From Methylocystis heyeri (GTDB lineage: Bacteria; Pseudomonadota; Alphaproteobacteria; Rhizobiales; Beijerinckiaceae): 64,000 nt of DNA. Of this stretch, positions 53,926 through 62,807 are shown piece after piece. Location: the NCBI RefSeq assembly GCF_004802635.2, contig NZ_CP046052.1, forward strand, positions 2,046,001 to 2,110,000, given 5' to 3'. The translations under genes and the position numbers were made by a program. Position 1 is the first letter of the stretch, and each line of letters opens with the position of its first letter. Below the pieces are notes generated by a model. The model made no database searches. It saw only the letters and a list, made by a program, of their open reading frames with translations, and was not told the DNA's origin.

Positions 53926-54582
53926 ATGGACCATTTCCTCGATCAGGCTCAAATCATCGAGCTCATCTCGGCGTACGGCTATTGGGCGATTTTCGTCGTG
54001 GTGTCGCTGGAAAGCGCAGGCCTGCCTCTGCCCGGCGAGACCATGCTGGTCGGAGCCGCGATCTATGCCGGACAAACCGGGGCGCTTTCGATCGAGGACA
54101 TTATTTTCGCGGCGGGCGGCGGAGCCATCGCCGGCGACAACATCGGCTATTGGCTGGGGCGCGAATATGGAAGCTCGCTGCTCGAGCGCTACGGCCCCTG
54201 GATCGGAGTGACGCCCAAAAAGCTCAGGCTCGGACAATATCTGTTCCTGCGCTGGGGCGGATGGATCGTCTTCATCGGTCGTTTCGTCACCCTGCTGCGC
54301 ATGCTCGCGGCCCCTCTCGCCGGCGCCAACCGGCTGCCGCCCGCGCAGTTCTTCATCTTCAACGCCGCCGGCGGCGTGATATGGGCTCATATTTTCGGGC
54401 TCGGGGGCTATTATCTCACCTCGGCCTTCCAGCTGGTCGAGGGAAGACTCGCCTTCATCATGTTCATGATCGTCTTTGTCGGCCTCGTGTGGCTGTGGCG
54501 CTATTTCCGCCTCCATGAGGAACGCCTCATCGACGAAGCGGAAGCCGCGCTTGCGGAAAAGAGCGCGGAGCTGCCTTTATAG
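53926..54582 (+). CDS. DedA family membrane protein
   Basis: 218 aa. DedA/SNARE-associated core: ESAGLPLPGETMLV (conserved Glu), GDNIGYWLGREYG (Asp and Arg), FIGRFVTLLRMLAAPLAG. These proteins flip undecaprenyl phosphate or phospholipids across the inner membrane. A C-terminal charged tail (EERLIDEAEAALAEK). Convergent with the DUF2244 gene. Confidence 0.93.
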   Translation: MDHFLDQAQIIELISAYGYWAIFVVVSLESAGLPLPGETMLVGAAIYAGQTGALSIEDIIFAAGGGAIAGDNIGYWLGREYGSSLLERYGPWIGVTPKKLRLGQYLFLRWGGWIVFIGRFVTLLRMLAAPLAGANRLPPAQFFIFNAAGGVIWAHIFGLGGYYLTSAFQLVEGRLAFIMFMIVFVGLVWLWRYFRLHEERLIDEAEAALAEKSAELPL

Positions 54583-54585
54583 GTT

Positions 54586-55095
54586 CTACGAGAACGTCTC
54601 GAAGCGGGGACCGCGTCGGGCGGTCGAAAGCGCTTTGTCCAGGTCTCTCGCTAGCGCCGCCTTTTGCTCGGGACCGAGGAAGGCGCCGATTTCCACGGTC
54701 TCGCCGCGCGACACCAGCGCAATTCGCTCGGTGCCGAATTCCTCGTGCACTTCCTGTTCGAGCCGCACCCAGTAAGGATTGAATCGCCACACCCTGCGCT
54801 GCCCGTGAGCCGAAACCTTCTCGAACACGAGTTCGAGCGGCGTGACGCCCACCGTCTCATAGGCGCCGGCCGAGCGGAAACTGGCCTTGAATGCAATGTA
54901 GAGCAGCAGTACGTCCAGGCCCATGAAACCCGCCACCGGCCAGGCTCCCATCAGGAAAAACGGCAGCGAAAGGCCGAAAGTGACGCCGCAGAATATGAAG
55001 ATGAACCGCTTGAAGGCGCGAGGCGAGAGCGAGCGATATGGCGTCAGGCGCGTCGCAAAAATGCACTGCTCCTCCGGCCGGACGCTGGTCGCCAT
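54586..55095 (-). CDS. DUF2244 family protein
   Basis: 169 aa with two membrane helices (FIFIFCGVTFGLSLPFFLM, PVAGFMGLDVLLLYIAF) and the conserved domain after them: RRVWRFNPYWVRLE, GTERIALVSRGETVEIGAFL. Typically found next to endonuclease III in alphaproteobacteria, as here (divergent, 39-bp gap). Function unknown. Confidence 0.92.
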   Translation of the reverse strand: MATSVRPEEQCIFATRLTPYRSLSPRAFKRFIFIFCGVTFGLSLPFFLMGAWPVAGFMGLDVLLLYIAFKASFRSAGAYETVGVTPLELVFEKVSAHGQRRVWRFNPYWVRLEQEVHEEFGTERIALVSRGETVEIGAFLGPEQKAALARDLDKALSTARRGPRFETFS

Positions 55096-55134
55096 TGGCT
55101 TTCGCCCCTTTCTTCACGGGATTATAACGCTCCC

Positions 55135-55824
55135 ATGACCGAGGAACAGATAGGGAGAAGCCCCAAGAAGCCGGGGCGGCCGGGCAAGGGCGTGGAAATG
55201 GCGCGCATATCCGCCATTTTCGAACGTTTCGAAGCGGCCGAGCCGCACCCCCGCGGCGAACTTATCCACACCAATGTTTTCACCCTGCTCGTCGCGGTAG
55301 TGCTGAGCGCCCAGGCGACCGACGCCGGCGTCAACAAGGCGACGGCCGGCTTGTTCGCCGTGGCCGACACTCCCGAAAAAATGGCTGCGCTGGGCGAAGA
55401 GCGGGTGCAGGAATATGTCAAGACCATCGGCCTCTATCGCACCAAGGCCAAAAATGTCGTCGCGCTGTCCAGAATTTTGGTCGAGCGTTACGGCGGCGAG
55501 GTTCCCCGCGACCGGGCGGCGCTGGAATCGCTGCCCGGCGTCGGCCGCAAGACGGCGAATGTCGTGCTCAACATCGCCTTCGGCGAACCGGTGATCGCCG
55601 TAGACACGCATATTTTCCGGGTTTCCAACCGGCTGCCGCTGGCGGCGGGGAAAAACGTCGAAACGGTCGAAGCCGGGCTCGAAAAAATCGTGCCCGGCCG
55701 TTTCAAGCTTCACGCCCATCACTGGCTGATTCTGCACGGACGTTACGTCTGCAAGGCGCGGCGCCCTTTGTGCGAGGCCTGCATCCTGTCGGATCTTTGC
55801 CGCTATCCCGGCAAGACGGTCTGA
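55135..55824 (+). CDS. nth: endonuclease III
   Basis: 229 aa from the ATG at 55135. A base-excision glycosylase/AP lyase for oxidised pyrimidines. Helix-hairpin-helix ESLPGVGRKTANVVLN with the catalytic Lys, catalytic Asp in AVDTHIFRVSNRL, and the [4Fe-4S] ligands C-X6-C-X2-C-X5-C in CKARRPLCEACILSDLC. The N-terminus has a basic extension (RSPKKPGRPGK). Confidence 0.97.
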   Translation: MTEEQIGRSPKKPGRPGKGVEMARISAIFERFEAAEPHPRGELIHTNVFTLLVAVVLSAQATDAGVNKATAGLFAVADTPEKMAALGEERVQEYVKTIGLYRTKAKNVVALSRILVERYGGEVPRDRAALESLPGVGRKTANVVLNIAFGEPVIAVDTHIFRVSNRLPLAAGKNVETVEAGLEKIVPGRFKLHAHHWLILHGRYVCKARRPLCEACILSDLCRYPGKTV

Positions 55825-55827
55825 ACC

Positions 55828-56067
55828 TCAGTCCGCGCAGTGGTCGCCGTCGGGCATGGCGACATTCCCTTGCATGGCGACATGGAACGGACAATCGGCG
55901 CAGTCGCGCCCCGCGCAATGCGCGCAGCCGCCGGCCGAAGGGGCCGCCTGATTCGCGGTCTGCGCCGCGATGCCGGGCGGATGATCGCCGGCGTCCGAAG
56001 GGGCGGCGTGGACGAAAGTGGCGGTCAGCGGCAGGGCGAACAAGAGCGCCGCCAGTTTTTTCATCAT
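55828..56067 (-). CDS. small exported Cys/His-rich protein
   Basis: 79 aa: a signal peptide (MMKKLAALLFALPLTATFVHA), a Pro/Ala linker, then a cluster of five Cys and three His (CAHCAGRDCADCPFHVAMQG, PDGDHCAD). It likely binds metal (Cu or Zn) in the periplasm. No known family. Its stop lies 3 bases after the convergent nth stop. Confidence 0.6.
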   Translation of the reverse strand: MMKKLAALLFALPLTATFVHAAPSDAGDHPPGIAAQTANQAAPSAGGCAHCAGRDCADCPFHVAMQGNVAMPDGDHCAD

Positions 56068-56125
56068 CGTGAAACTCCTCTGGAAAGAGAGAAACCGGCG
56101 CCGCGAACGGCGCCGGTCTCTGGCG

Positions 56126-57952
56126 TTATTTTATGAGATGCAGCGGCGAAGTGGTCAGCGACCCCATGATCGACGCAACCGCCGCGTTGATGTCGCTCGA
56201 AGTGGTGGCTTGATAGGCGAGGTTGGAGGAAGTGGCGCAGGCGGCCATATTGGTCTTCAGCGAGGTCATGAACCCCGGGTAGTTCTGCATGTAGTAGACG
56301 CGCCAGTCGAAATACTGGGAATCCGTCGGATTGGTCGGGCTCGGATTGTCGAGAACGAAGGTGGTGTAGAGAGTCACCACTTTCGCTCCGGCGTTGCTCA
56401 GCGGCTGGCACCAGCTCGGGCTGACCGGAGCAAGCTCGAAATTGCCGCCATTGACCGGGTCCGGAATGCACGGGGGCGCATTGGGCGTGCCGGTCGGCGT
56501 GATATAGGGCGACGCGCCGAGCGGGTTCGATTTCGAAGCGTTGGGATAGCACAGCGTGCCGGTCTGCGCCGCGCCGACCGCCCAGTGATCGGCGTTCTTC
56601 TGATCGCCGGTCATCACATTGTAATTGGCGTCGAGAGAATAGTTATAGGCGTTCTTGGCGTTGGAGGCATTGCCGACATTGCCGTTGTAGAGGCTGTTGG
56701 AATAGCCCGGCGAGGAATTACCGGCGAGGCTCGTGCCGGTATAGGTGCTGGTGCAGGTGGTTTGAGTCACGAGATTGCAGTAGTTCCAGTCCTGATTATA
56801 GCACTGATAATTCCCGTTTCTGCTCTGATAGGGCGTGCCGCACTGGTTGCCCCACCTGTCCTGGCATGTGTACGAGTTTTTGCAGACGGGCGCCGGCGGA
56901 GCCGTGTAGGTGGTGGCGAGAGGATTGGCGTTGTCGTAGAGACCGTCGGAAATCACCACGACATAATTCAACGGTTTGCCGGACGACGAGCCGTCGCCGT
57001 TCGTGCCGACGAGGCTCTGGACCTGGGAGAGCGCCGATTGCAGATTGGTGCCGCCGCCTCCCGCACTATTGGCGCCGGCGATGTCGAGCTTACCGACGGC
57101 GGTGGTCAGCGAGCTCCAGTTGCTGGTCAGCGACTGAACCGTGCGGAAACTGTTGTCGAAGCTGTAGACCGCCGCCTGAAGGGTGATGCCGTTCGCCGTC
57201 GAAATCTGCTTCGCCTGGGTTATGGCGTTGGTGAGGGCGGTTTTGACCGCGTCGATGCGCAGGTTGATGTTCTGCTGATGAGCGTAGGTCACGCCGTCGA
57301 CGATCGAGACGCTCGAAGAAGGTCCGCGGCAGGCGTCTGTCGAGGTGGTGTAGGCCGCGACGCCGGAGTGGCAGGCGAAGGAGCACTGCAGCGAGCTCGA
57401 CGACATCTTGGTGCGGTCGGCCGGATCGGCGCCGACGCCCATCGACTGCGACGTGTCGACCAGAAAATGCATGTTGATGTTGGTTATCGGATTTCCGCCC
57501 GGCGTCGTAAGCTGAGAGGTCGCCTGGGCCGAGGCGCCGAGCGTCACCCCGGAAATATTGGCCAAGTTCATGATCGCGGTCTGGAGAGTGCCGGTGGCGC
57601 TCACCTTCCAGACGCCGCTGCCGAGGTCGGTTTCGGTGACCTGAACACTGAGGCCTGAAGCCGTTCCGAGGTCGGCCTTGACGATGTTGCTCGCGAGCAG
57701 CTGATGCTGAGAAGCGGAAAGACCGGGCTGCGCCCCGACCTGGAGAACCGCGGCGTCGACGGCGCTCTGGAGCCGCGTGCGCATGCTGACCGCGCGGCCG
57801 TAATCCACCGCCACGCCCAGAATGAGCATGAGGGGAATCGCTGCGAGAGCGAACATGAGGGTGACGGCGCCCGAGCGCGCCCTGAGGAAGCTCTTACCTG
57901 AACGCGGCAGGTCGGCGTTAGGCTCCGGATTATGCGATGCTCGACGGGACAC
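56126..57952 (-). CDS. TadG-like pseudopilus protein with von Willebrand A domain
   Basis: 608 aa with a GTG start. N-terminal Tad segment RSGAVTLMFALAAIPLMLILG, a single membrane helix. A vWA domain has the MIDAS HFLVDTSQSMGVG (D-x-S-x-S), NYVVVISDGLYD, and Tyr/Asn/Cys-rich inserts (GNYQCYNQDWNYCNL). It ends SPLHLIK, as the paralogue at 46115. Likely an envelope- or pilus-associated adhesion factor. It is followed downstream by the small Cys/His-rich gene on the same strand. Confidence 0.88.
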   Translation of the reverse strand: MSRRASHNPEPNADLPRSGKSFLRARSGAVTLMFALAAIPLMLILGVAVDYGRAVSMRTRLQSAVDAAVLQVGAQPGLSASQHQLLASNIVKADLGTASGLSVQVTETDLGSGVWKVSATGTLQTAIMNLANISGVTLGASAQATSQLTTPGGNPITNINMHFLVDTSQSMGVGADPADRTKMSSSSLQCSFACHSGVAAYTTSTDACRGPSSSVSIVDGVTYAHQQNINLRIDAVKTALTNAITQAKQISTANGITLQAAVYSFDNSFRTVQSLTSNWSSLTTAVGKLDIAGANSAGGGGTNLQSALSQVQSLVGTNGDGSSSGKPLNYVVVISDGLYDNANPLATTYTAPPAPVCKNSYTCQDRWGNQCGTPYQSRNGNYQCYNQDWNYCNLVTQTTCTSTYTGTSLAGNSSPGYSNSLYNGNVGNASNAKNAYNYSLDANYNVMTGDQKNADHWAVGAAQTGTLCYPNASKSNPLGASPYITPTGTPNAPPCIPDPVNGGNFELAPVSPSWCQPLSNAGAKVVTLYTTFVLDNPSPTNPTDSQYFDWRVYYMQNYPGFMTSLKTNMAACATSSNLAYQATTSSDINAAVASIMGSLTTSPLHLIK

Positions 57953-58482
57953 TGTCCTACTCCATCAATTCTCGTCGCCAAACGGCGCAATACTTTCCAG
58001 GACAAGCTTACGCCGCACCTTCAAGGGGATGAGACGATTCGCTCGGGCGAATGGGGACCATGGCGACCATAGGCGGGCAATCACTACTCAGACATAAAGA
58101 TGATCAAATAAGCCGGCGGCGCAGGAGAAAGCCTCGATTACGCGAATTCCGGGCAAGTCCATGTTTTATATGTCTGTGGAACGAGTATTGTTATATAACG
58201 TAGGCTCTAAAATGGGTTGGAGGCATTTGTGACATAGTTTCCGGCTCGTCGCCCAAAACCCGTTCAAATGCTTGCGTCGAATTAACTTTCACGGAATTTC
58301 CAGCGCGGCCGCGCCTCCGCGGACAGGCGCGTTTGAGAGCGCGCCAGGGCGAGAGCTTCGGGTTTTCTTTGATTTATCGAGGAACCCGCCGGGACGGCCC
58401 CCTCGATCGCCGAGGCCTCGGTCCGTGCTCAGGTAGCATGCCGACAGGGTCTGGCGCTGGACGCGCCGCGACGAGCCTGGGG
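57953..58482. other. 530-bp gap between the two Tad blocks, no gene seen
   Basis: Contains the upstream region of the TadG-like gene at 56126-57952, with an AT-richer stretch at about 58150-58215 that could hold its promoter. No ORF on either strand resembles a protein. Confidence 0.4.
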
Positions 58483-58941
58483 TCAAACGCCTCCGCTGGC
58501 GCCGCCGTTCGGGAAACAGGCCGAGGCGGTCAGGACGAAGTTATGTCCCAGCACGGTTACGACGCCCGGGACCATCGAGTTGAATGTATGGTTTATCGTT
58601 ACCTGGGAGAATCCGGAAACGCCGCCGCAACTGGCGGTGGAATTGAGCGTGAGGTCGCTCGCGGGCAATGTCAGGCCCCATTTTCCTGCAACGGTCTGCG
58701 CATAGCTTTGAGTCAAAGCAGCGTTGTAGACATTGTTCACGGCGCAGTTGGATAGTTCGAGGCCCATGCAGCGGGCGACCGTGGCGGCGGTCTGCTCCAG
58801 CGACGATTGGGTCCAGTAAGCGCGCGAGAATTCGATGGCGCCGAAAATGAACATGAGCATCGGCACGGCCACGAAGCCGAATTCGACCGACGTGGCCCCC
58901 CGCACATCGCGCCGGAAGCTGACAAAACGATTATGGATCAT
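58483..58941 (-). CDS. TadE-like pseudopilin
   Basis: 152 aa. The N-terminus is MIHNRFVSFRRDVRGATSVE, with the TadE core GATSVEFGFVAVPMLMFIFG (processing-type Gly and the Glu+5) and the membrane helix that follows. The rest is a short periplasmic domain with three Cys (RCMGLELSNC, CGG). Its ATG overlaps the stop of the upstream TadE-like gene (ATGA). Confidence 0.88.
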   Translation of the reverse strand: MIHNRFVSFRRDVRGATSVEFGFVAVPMLMFIFGAIEFSRAYWTQSSLEQTAATVARCMGLELSNCAVNNVYNAALTQSYAQTVAGKWGLTLPASDLTLNSTASCGGVSGFSQVTINHTFNSMVPGVVTVLGHNFVLTASACFPNGGASGGV

Positions 58942-59513
58942 TGGACCTGCACCACGCTCCAGACGCTTCCGGAGGCATTGAAGAAGCTGCTTGGCAGGAG
59001 AAGCGGCGTGAATGAGCGGGATGCGCTGATGACGACGAACTTCCCCGAGAGCCCTCCCGAAGGGCAGACTGAGCCCGCGCTGGAATAGGCGCTGTTCCAG
59101 ACTAGGCTGCCCAATTTGCCGGTAGGACAATAATAGCTGTCGGCCCTGGACGCCGTTCCGCTGGTGCTCGACACACCGCCCGTAATGGCCGCTGCAGGCC
59201 CATTGTTCACGGTGACGGTGGCGTTGGCCCAGTTGGTCGAATGGCTGGAGGCGACGATAGCCGCGAGATTGGCCGCAAGAGTCGCACCGCCTGAGGAATT
59301 GACCTGCGAGGCATTGGTCAAGGCGTAATTTGCGGCGGAGGTGAGCGCCGAGGAAAGATTGAAATCGGTATACAGCGCATTGGCGACGTCGACCGTACCG
59401 ACCATAAGCAAAAGATATATGGGCGCCAGAAGTGCGAATTCGGCTCCGGCAGTTCCGCGCTGCTCCTTCAGCCATATGCTCAGCCGCATTGAGCATGCGC
59501 GAATCTTGGTCAT
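58938..59513 (-). CDS. TadE-like pseudopilin
   Basis: 191 aa. TadE core GTAGAEFALLAPIYLLLMVG after a basic N-terminus (MRLSIWLKEQR; the ATG at 59489 is an alternative start). The periplasmic part is Ser/Asn/Ala-rich. First of a translationally coupled pair; the large TadG-like gene ends 38 bases upstream on the same strand, so the three probably form one operon. Confidence 0.85.
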   Translation of the reverse strand: MTKIRACSMRLSIWLKEQRGTAGAEFALLAPIYLLLMVGTVDVANALYTDFNLSSALTSAANYALTNASQVNSSGGATLAANLAAIVASSHSTNWANATVTVNNGPAAAITGGVSSTSGTASRADSYYCPTGKLGSLVWNSAYSSAGSVCPSGGLSGKFVVISASRSFTPLLLPSSFFNASGSVWSVVQVQ

Positions 59514-59550
59514 ATTATTCTACCTCGGTTATCAAACTTGACCTTAGCGG

Positions 59551-61845
59551 CTACTTGACGATCGAGACCGTCGTCCCGCTCGAATTGGTCCCGCCTGTTC
59601 CGGTGATGCAGGTGGAGGCTGCCGCCGCGCCGCCCGAGAGCGAGATCGTCTGGGCGACGATCTCGAGACATGCGCCGGCGCCGTTTACGACCGAGGCGCC
59701 GCCGGACATGCTGAACGGTCCGGTCGGAGTGTAGAGCGCTCCCGAAATGGTGGTGTTCGATGCGCCCGCTCCGAGGAATATGCCGGCGGCCGTCCCGCCC
59801 GCCATGGGTCCCGCAACCGCGAGATTTTGGGTCCCGGCGGTCGAGCTCGTCGGCGCGACGAGCGTGAAGTTCGTGAATCCGGCGCCGACATAGAAGCCGT
59901 AAGCGTTTCTGCTGCTGTCGGTATAGGCTATGGCGTTGGCGCCGTAGGCGACCGTGACGCCGTATCCGTAGACGCCCACCGACTGGGAAGAAGACGAACC
60001 TCCGCCATTGTAGTTCGGTATGGTGCAGGTGACGGCGCCGCCGCTGCTGATGCCGGCGCCGAAATAGCCGGCCACGGTATAGACGCCCGTGCCGAGCACG
60101 GTGCCGCCCTGGAGGTTCATCGAGCCGTTGATGTCGTGTTGGGCCGAGGCGCTGATCAAAGTGCAGCGGCCGCCGCCGTCGACGAGATTGCCGTTGAGCT
60201 GGAAGACGCAGCCGGCGCAAGTGGCGTCGCCGAGAGTCACAACGGCTCCGCCCGTCAGGTTGAGCGCATTGCCGTCCCCGGAACGTCCGATCTGATAGCT
60301 GTTGCCGGTCGAGCCGGAGCCCATGGTCAGGACCGTGCCGCCGCCCGAATACACGCCCTTCGATGTCGTGAAGGTGCTGGGACCCGCGAAGGACAGCAAA
60401 GTCGAAGTGTTGCAGATCGAATAGGCGTAGCCGTTCGTGCAAGTCGTGGAGGACGGCGCGCCGATGTTGAAGGTTCCGGGACCGAAAGCCGTGGTGCTCC
60501 CGCCTCCCGCGCTCAGGCCCTGGTTGAGATTATAGGTGTAGCTTCCCGAGGCGAAGGTGGTCGTGGAGGGGCTCGCATTCGACGAGGGAGCGGTCGAAGC
60601 CCCGAAAATGGTGACGCCGGAAAGGCTGATGGAGCCGACGAAATTGAAATTCCCTGCGCCGAAGACGGTCGTGCCCGCCGTGCTGAGGGTCTGGGCGAAG
60701 TTGAAGTTCCCGACGCCATAGGTCGTGGTCCCGCCGCTGCTGGACACGGCTCCGAAAGTCGTCGCGCCGGCGGCGGACACGGGCTGAAGGAAGTTGTAGG
60801 TTCCGGGCCCGAAAGACGATGTCGTGTAGTTGGTGCTGACGGCGTAATTGAAGTTGTAAACCGCCGAAGAGGATCCCGAAGGCATGAAGACCATGCCCGG
60901 GCCGCTCACGATGGCGCTGTTGATATTGTATGTGTTCGACGCGCAGCCGCTGATGGTCCAGGCGCTGGAGCCGCTGTTCCAGGTCGCTGTGCATCCCGTC
61001 GAGGAGTCCGTCACCGTCGTCGTGGGGTACCAGCCGAGATTGGTGAGGCTGCTCGGCCAGGCCCTGCCCCCCGCAGCCGCGCTAACTGTCACGCTCGGCG
61101 CCGAGGGCGACGTTATCGCCGTCACGGTGGACATGCGGCCTTCCGCCGTCGTCACCGGGCTCGTGGTCGCAAGCGGATCCGTCGACGCCATTTTTGTCGC
61201 CGTCGCCGGCGTCATGTTGGAGCAGCCGACCGTCGGCGCAACCGTATTGTAGCTGACGCTGCTGGCGGTCAGCGTTGTCCCGCACGGCACGACGACAGTG
61301 TTGTTGGTGGCGACGCCGCAAGACGGCGCGGTCAGCGAAACGCCGCCGCTCAGGGACAGCGCCGCGCTGGCGCTGAGCCCGAGAACGCAAGGAGCCGCAA
61401 CGGCGGAGGCGTTGAGCTGGGCATAGGAACGCGCCGTCGGCGAAAGGGTCCTGCCCGAGCCCAGAATCGGAGCCAGAAACAAATACTGCGACGTCTGTAT
61501 CGTGACTGCGACCGCCTGGCTGGTCGTGCTCGCCGGCGAATTTCCAAGGCTCACCGTAACGCTCGCAGCGGGAACGCCGTTCAACGCCGCAATGTTGTTC
61601 GCCATCGAGCGCGCGGTGGCGAGCGTGGTCGTCGTGCCGCAGTTGCCGTTGGCGATGCAATAGGTGGCGGCGATATAGGAAGCGAGATCGGCGGTCCGCT
61701 GGTTTTGCTCCTGATGTAGCAACCCCGCGCCATATTCCACGGCGAGCGCGGCGAATCCCATCAGCAGGGGAATCGCTACGGCCCCGAGGATCGTGACAGT
61801 CCCACGGACGTCGGACCAAAAAGACTTTCGTTCGGTACAAATCAT
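59551..61845 (-). CDS. TadG-like protein fused to a beta-solenoid-like repeat region
   Basis: 764 aa. A Tad-type N-terminus: RGTVTILGAVAIPLLMGFAA, a membrane helix, then HQEQNQRTADLASYIAA. From about residue 310 the chain is a Ser/Thr/Gly-rich run of short repeats, each ending in an FG-x-G-x-[FY]-N-[FI] turn (SFGPGTYNF, TYGVGNFNF, VFGAGNFNF, AFGPGTFNI), about 20-25 residues apart, up to about residue 475. A less regular Gly-rich tail continues to TTVSIVK. No vWA domain. It could form a stiff parallel beta-solenoid at the cell surface, suited to adhesion. First gene of the tad-like operon on the minus strand. Confidence 0.8.
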   Translation of the reverse strand: MICTERKSFWSDVRGTVTILGAVAIPLLMGFAALAVEYGAGLLHQEQNQRTADLASYIAATYCIANGNCGTTTTLATARSMANNIAALNGVPAASVTVSLGNSPASTTSQAVAVTIQTSQYLFLAPILGSGRTLSPTARSYAQLNASAVAAPCVLGLSASAALSLSGGVSLTAPSCGVATNNTVVVPCGTTLTASSVSYNTVAPTVGCSNMTPATATKMASTDPLATTSPVTTAEGRMSTVTAITSPSAPSVTVSAAAGGRAWPSSLTNLGWYPTTTVTDSSTGCTATWNSGSSAWTISGCASNTYNINSAIVSGPGMVFMPSGSSSAVYNFNYAVSTNYTTSSFGPGTYNFLQPVSAAGATTFGAVSSSGGTTTYGVGNFNFAQTLSTAGTTVFGAGNFNFVGSISLSGVTIFGASTAPSSNASPSTTTFASGSYTYNLNQGLSAGGGSTTAFGPGTFNIGAPSSTTCTNGYAYSICNTSTLLSFAGPSTFTTSKGVYSGGGTVLTMGSGSTGNSYQIGRSGDGNALNLTGGAVVTLGDATCAGCVFQLNGNLVDGGGRCTLISASAQHDINGSMNLQGGTVLGTGVYTVAGYFGAGISSGGAVTCTIPNYNGGGSSSSQSVGVYGYGVTVAYGANAIAYTDSSRNAYGFYVGAGFTNFTLVAPTSSTAGTQNLAVAGPMAGGTAAGIFLGAGASNTTISGALYTPTGPFSMSGGASVVNGAGACLEIVAQTISLSGGAAAASTCITGTGGTNSSGTTVSIVK

Positions 61846-61981
61846 TGGCGTGCGGCGCTATTTCGGCTCATATCATCTTTGTGACATCTTCGCGCACATC
61901 GGTAAATTTTCTCCTAACAATCTGATAAATATCACTTATTTTACTGCCTGCGTCATGCGGCACCTGCGCGCGCCGGCGCGA

Positions 61982-62668
61982 TTATTTTTGCCCCTCGCCG
62001 GCCGCATAATCCCGATGGCCCATGATCGCCGACCCCACGCGAACATGCGTGGCGCCCAGCTGGATCGCGAGCTCGAAGTCCGAGCTCATGCCCATGGAGA
62101 GAATCGGCAGGCCGTTGCGGCGCGCTATGTCCGCGAGAAGCGCGAAATAAGGGGAAGCCTGCTCGTTGGCCGGCGGCACGCACATCAGGCCCTCGATCGC
62201 AAGGCCGCATTCGTCGCGGCAGAAGCCGATCAGGGCGTCGGCCTTTTTCGGCGGGACGCCGGCCTTTTGCGGCTCCTCCCCGATGTTGACCTGTATCAGG
62301 AGGCGCGGGCGCTTTCCCTGGCGCTCGCATTCCTGCGCCAGGGCGCGGGCGATTTTCTCTCGGTCGACGCTTTCGATGACATCGAAGGTCTCCACCGCCT
62401 CCTTGACCTTGTTCGACTGCAACGGCCCGATCAGATGCAGTTCGATATCGGGGTAGCGCGCGCGCAGCGCGGGCCATTTCGCGCACGCTTCCTGCACCCG
62501 GTTTTCTCCAAAGACGCGCTGGCCCGCTTCCAGCAGCGGAACGGCGTCTTCGGCCGGGAAGGTCTTCGTCACGCAGACGAGGGCGATTTCCGCCGGGTTG
62601 CGCCCGCAGTCGCGCGCAGCCCGCTCGATGTCCGCTCTGGTGGCGTTCAGCCGGTCGGTTATGGTCAT
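61982..62668 (-). CDS. YggS family PLP-homeostasis protein
   Basis: 228 aa. PLP-binding TIM-barrel protein: VCVTKTFPAEDA has the PLP Lys (near residue 35), then FGENRVQEA, HLIGPLQSNKVKEAV, GLMCVPP, LSMGMSSDFELAIQLGATHV and VGSAIMG. It controls free PLP and amino-acid/keto-acid balance. The last residues are a short basic tail. A dispersed repeat begins 13 bases beyond the start. Confidence 0.95.
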   Translation of the reverse strand: MTITDRLNATRADIERAARDCGRNPAEIALVCVTKTFPAEDAVPLLEAGQRVFGENRVQEACAKWPALRARYPDIELHLIGPLQSNKVKEAVETFDVIESVDREKIARALAQECERQGKRPRLLIQVNIGEEPQKAGVPPKKADALIGFCRDECGLAIEGLMCVPPANEQASPYFALLADIARRNGLPILSMGMSSDFELAIQLGATHVRVGSAIMGHRDYAAGEGQK

Positions 62669-62680
62669 GACGCTCCCGTC

Positions 62681-62758
62681 AGCGCGTTTTCCGATCGGAC
62701 GGAAACGTCCGATCGATAGGAAATCGCGCCAATGTCGACTTTTTCGGAATTCGCTCTA
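62681..62758 (-). repeat. dispersed palindromic repeat (family A, partial), minus orientation
   Basis: GCGCGTTTTCCGATCGGACG - GAAACGTCCGATCG hairpin, then GAAATCGCGCC and AATTCGCTCT. It corresponds to the hairpin half of the 1463-1577 element. Confidence 0.7.
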
Positions 62759-62807
62759 AGGCCGCCGAAGCGCGAGCGCAAGACGCGAATCGAGACGGCT
62801 ACGCATC

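Noticed and set aside
56018-57658. 546-codon open frame opposite the TadG-like gene
   Set aside because: An Arg/Gly/Val low-complexity product with no ribosome site; it mirrors the TadG-like protein at 56126-57952.
59827-61719. 630-codon open frame opposite the solenoid TadG-like gene
   Set aside because: Repetitive Arg/Gly/Ala translation arising from the antisense of Ser/Thr/Gly repeats; the minus-strand protein has a real membrane anchor and operon context.
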